Of a DNA stretch of 64,000 nucleotides, positions 60,632 through 64,000 are shown piece after piece. The position numbers were made by a program, and so were the translations under genes. The notes beneath the pieces are model-generated. The model searched no databases and was not told where the DNA came from. It worked only from the letters and a program-made list of their open reading frames with translations. The stretch's first letter is position 1. Each line of letters starts with the position of its first letter. The DNA comes from Riptortus pedestris (taxonomy: Eukaryota; Arthropoda; Insecta; Hemiptera; Alydidae): NCBI GenBank assembly GCA_019009955.1, contig CM032228.1:127941001-128005000 (forward strand). Direction: 5' to 3'.

Positions 60632-61541
60632 TCCGTCACACAGGGGCTGTTTAAACTAAGCAGATTTGACACTGGTCATCTCATCTCACCAGCTATTCAC
60701 AATTTCTCTCTTAGTAAGAAACCTATAACAAAATGTTTCCTTTTAACTTAACACTTATAGAGTAAAAATGAGACGATTATAAGTGGGGGTCTACTAAGAC
60801 TAAAAAATACATATAACTCGCTTGATATTCCAGAAAAAAATGTATTTAACAATAACTGTAGAAAATTATAATTCCAATAGCATTAGTTATATAAACATTT
60901 TTGGTATAAGTAATAATAACGAAGATATTTCAAATTTTCAATTATTCCCCCTTCTAGACCCCCTCCCCAAACTATGATTTCAGCCATTAACTAATATGTT
61001 GGTTAGTGATGAATCAAACTGTTAAATACCGAGTCTGGTTTAGATAAAATAAATATTTTCTAGCCAAGAACTTAAAAATCTTAAGTGATGACGTCATCAC
61101 ACATCGTATTTGCAAGTATCCCATCTAGTAAATATTTGTTGAAAACAAAATTTGGCATTTAACTCGGAATACAATGGTTCAATATATAATAGAGGATTGT
61201 TTGTAATACGAGTGGGGACTTAATGAAGGCTGAAAACTAAATAATGAAATATTGAAGATAGAGCATAAATGTGCATATCAATATTTATAGTAAAATTTAA
61301 TTTGCAATAAGAGTAGTTCTATCCAATATGTAATGTAATTATAATAAGTGAGATATTTCGAACTTTCGAAATTCCCCCTCTCCCACTAGTCCGATTTCAG
61401 TCAAAGAATTTGAAATTTAGTTTTACATCAAGAGTGTCTGTGTTTTTATATTTATAACATTTTGAACGAACCTCATATCCGTCATCTAAGTAAGGTCAAT
61501 GAACATTTGAAAAAAATTCCCTCTCAAGGGAAATCTACTGA
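60632..61541 (+). repeat. HX copy, older subfamily, doubled interior
   Basis: TCCGTCACACAGGGGCTG start; one interior to about 61075, then a second interior-like block from GTTGAAAACAAAATTTGGC (about 61139) with AATAAGAGTAGTTCTATCC. It ends TTCCCTCTCAAGGGAAATC with CTGA. It carries the same right flank as 51584-52155. Confidence 0.75.
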
Positions 61542-61542
61542 A

Positions 61543-61857
61543 ACGAATAACTTCCATTTTTTTTGTGAATTATGAGTAAGAATGTACGGTGTTAATTCAG
61601 CCTCCATTAGAGTGTTTCTTATTGAATATAATAAATGCAACTACTGAAATATTTTTTTTTTATGAAGAACTGAGAAATTATAACAGTGTTGCCCTCTAAC
61701 TCAACAAGGGTTGAATGACACTCAAGGGGTCTGAATAGAAGCCTGCTGACTGTATGCTACAACAAATCTGTTGTTAGGGAGCCACAAAAATGGAGTATAG
61801 TCTAAAACAAATTAGTTCCCTAGTTATACTCTTTGTTTATCACTGACATTCTAAGAT
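61543..61857 (+). repeat. Direct duplicate, copy D
   Basis: Partner of 52156-52472, about 9.4 kb away in the same orientation. Confidence 0.88.
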
Positions 61858-61976
61858 CCTATAAAAAAATAAAAATAAAGAAATCTATAGCCTCTATAGT
61901 AGCAATCATCAAAGCGGCGAGATTAAGGTGGGCAGGACTCCTCACAGGATGCTCGATGAGCTTCTACTGGAAAAAG

Positions 61977-62055
61977 TCCGTCACCCAGGGGCTGCTTAAA
62001 CTAAGCAGATTTCCCACGAGAAGGTTGACAAAAGATAAATCTACATACTGGTCAC
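61977..62055 (+). repeat. HX 5' end fragment
   Basis: TCCGTCACCCAGGGGCTGC, AAGCAGATTTCCCACGAGAAG, then AAGATAAATCTACATACTGG; truncated. Confidence 0.8.
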
Positions 62056-62380
62056 GCCACCGTTAATAGTAAGTGAATTTATACAAATGGTAATGTGAAA
62101 TCATTCAGTCAATTTACAAGTTAATAATCTGCCTGTATGGAGAATTGTTAGCAAACAGGCCAGCCAACCTCTTAGAACTAAATAGATAAAAATATTTTAG
62201 GCCGGATATGAATATATTAATTTTATTGAAAACTATGTATTATAGCTAGTCCAGCAATTTATAATGAATCAGAATAATTTTTATCTCAATCACGTAAATT
62301 TTAGTAATCCAAGAACTTAAGACCGGGTGGGGGAGTCAAACAATATTTGAAATTTAAGCTTCGAATAATGTGTCTGCTTG

Positions 62381-62500
62381 TTAGCAGATTTCCCTTAAGG
62401 GAAATCAGCTATTGAGGTCGTACTCATGATGCGAGTTTCGAAAAATTTCTTCAAATGTCCATCGATCCTACCTAGGAGATGACGATAATGAGGTCCGTTC

Positions 62501-62564
<64 letters not shown>

Positions 62565-63113
62565 CTGTTAACACTCTAGCGGTCGCAATTCTTTTTTGAT
62601 CTTTACCAAACTCGGAATTTAATCTTTTTATGTAAAAAGGAAGATCAAGTTCGTTAATGGCTGAAATCGGACCAGTGGGAGGGGGGGTTTAGAGGGGGGA
62701 TTTTTGAAAATTCAAAATATCTCCGTTATTATGCGTCGGATCGAACAATTGTATAGAATAAATCTTATTGCAAATTAAATTTACTATAAATATTGTTCTA
62801 TACATTTATTCTGTATCTTGAATATTAACTGAGATATTTGCATTTGTATTCTGCGTGTGGTCACCAGTAGGCTATGTTCGGACTTTCCGCCGAGAGCTCT
62901 GGTGGCCGTTTCCATAACTATTCGTCCCTCGTGAATAGGTTTAGAGGTTAGGTCAACTGTTTTTTGGGGCTAGAAACTACTGGGTTATTACGCCCTAAAT
63001 AATGTTTTAGGTTTAGAGGTTTCTTACTACTACAGTTGTTATTAGGCAGATTTCCCTATTGTAAAACTTCACGTGGGAAATCTGCTTAGTTTACGCAGCC
63101 CCTGCGTGACGGA
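62381..63113 (-). repeat. HX copy, full length (733 bp)
   Basis: Perfect hairpin start, (TA)n at about 62506-62560, CGAGAGCTCTGGTGGCCG, then the GGGTTATTACGCCCTAAAT segment seen otherwise only at 38817-39525, and the end CCCCTGCGTGACGGA. The longest uninterrupted copy. Confidence 0.94.
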
Positions 63114-63119
63114 CTTTTA

Positions 63120-63450
63120 TATAACAGAGTATTGTACATGTGCCATGGGTAGGGGTATATCATGATAACATATTTGCATTTATCTCGTATAATAAAGGTC
63201 TCTTGAAAACAATTTATGGTATTTTAGCTTCGAATAATGTGGTTTATTGCATAACAGAATACTGTTTATGTCACATGAGTAGAAGCGGGGGTATGCTGAA
63301 GGTTGTAAACTGAAAAATGAAAATATCTCGGTAAATATTCATGATAGATAAATGTATATTACCATATTTATAGTACATGTAATTTGCAATAAGATTGGTT
63401 CTATACAATTTTTTGATATTTCGAAAATCCCCCTCTAAACCCCCCGCCCA
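63120..63450 (+). repeat. HX fragment, older subfamily interior
   Basis: TTTGCATTTATCTCGTATAA, AATATCTCGGTAAATATTC and AATAAGATTGGTTCTATACA, stopping after CCCCCTCTAAACCCCCC. Ends missing. Confidence 0.7.
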
Positions 63451-63539
63451 AAACGTTTAAATTCCCCAAAAATTTTAAATCCCTAAATTTTAAAGGAACA
63501 TCCATATTGAAAAGATTACTAGGGGAATGTAAACTTTAT

Positions 63540-63765
63540 ATAACTTAAAATATAAGGCCTAGCATTGCAATTTAAACATTGTATTAGACCTACTACTTCA
63601 ATTACAACAAGATGCAAGATCCCCCTCTATAAATTACAGTAGATATTACATTTTAAACAAAATATTAGACCTTCTACATTTAATACTAAATTTAATAAAA
63701 CTCTCCCACTGTCTATTTCTTACATTATAAAGAGAATATTAGACCTACATTTTAAAGGGAATTAG
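63540..63765. repeat. Degenerate ~78-bp tandem repeat
   Basis: TATTAGACC recurs at about 63582, 63663 and 63738, each preceded by a TTTAAACA-like or TTATAAAG-like stretch, suggesting about three decayed units. Confidence 0.45.
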
Positions 63766-64000
63766 TGACACGAATCACAGTATCAATATTCTTTATAAAC
63801 AAGAATTATGCTGTTTGAAAGGAATCTTCGTTTCTATGTTTCTGTTCAGAAATGTATGCCAAAAGTGTAGATAATCATACAGATGTAAAAAAAAAAATCA
63901 TTTCCGACAATGGAATACATTTTGAAGTGGGCCGAAAAACGACCAGAGGATTTTTCTTCGCCAATTTTTGTTTGTTTGTAAATCACAAAACGATATATTG
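63766..64000. other. No gene recognised
   Basis: AT-rich sequence to the window end. Confidence 0.35.

Overview
The window reads as gene-poor, AT-rich, non-coding DNA from a metazoan, most likely an arthropod. No host gene, rRNA, functional tRNA or CRISPR array was recognised. The organism call is an inference from the transposon mix: a CsRn1-type Ty3/Gypsy LTR retrotransposon primed by tRNA-Trp, a ZBED-like hAT, a piggyBac relic, a Tc1/mariner relic, Penelope-like, Jockey-like and RTE-like fragments, a tRNA-derived SINE, and long TA/CA microsatellites. I cannot name the species.

Layout. 100-1730: degraded piggyBac-like element. 1873-6578: a Ty3/Gypsy copy with both LTRs, its target duplication, a gag-protease ORF and a pol ORF split by one in-frame stop, and a broken integrase tail. 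6579-7999: relic of a ZBED-like hAT element (minus strand), cut off at the Gypsy insertion site. 8013-8591: first of four solo LTRs of one family. 9183-11961: Tc1/mariner relic with roughly 600-bp inverted repeats and a SINE inside its left arm. 12-21 kb: mostly unrecognised, with SINEs, LINE fragments and a Penelope-like reverse transcriptase (minus strand, about 19.2-19.85 kb). 21-36 kb: SINEs, a second solo LTR and a growing number of copies of one repeat family, called HX here. 36-64 kb: dominated by HX, with a large C/A-rich minisatellite (40.86-41.74 kb), a LINE reverse transcriptase interrupted by a SINE (53.7-54.93 kb), two solo LTRs, and a 1.6-kb element built on about 299-bp tandem repeats.

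HX is the most distinctive content. Full copies are about 580-735 bp. They begin near TCCGTCACGCAGG, carry a TA (or CA/GT) microsatellite in the middle, and end in a perfect hairpin GATTTCCCTTAAGGGAAATC followed by TGCTAA. A 3' hairpin plus CTRR end, no coding capacity, a central microsatellite and subterminal inverted repeats resemble non-autonomous Helitron/Helentron (HINE-like) elements. That assignment is inference. HX (TA)n cores appear to act as landing sites: one HX copy (55968-58889) is split by both a solo LTR and the 1.6-kb element, each sitting in its TA tract.

The SINE family (SX) has at least 14 copies in both orientations. Several have exact 8-13 bp target duplications, and nesting gives relative ages: SX into mariner TIR, SX into LINE, SX into older SX. 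Nothing suggests these parts work together as a host system; the window is a record of layered transposition.
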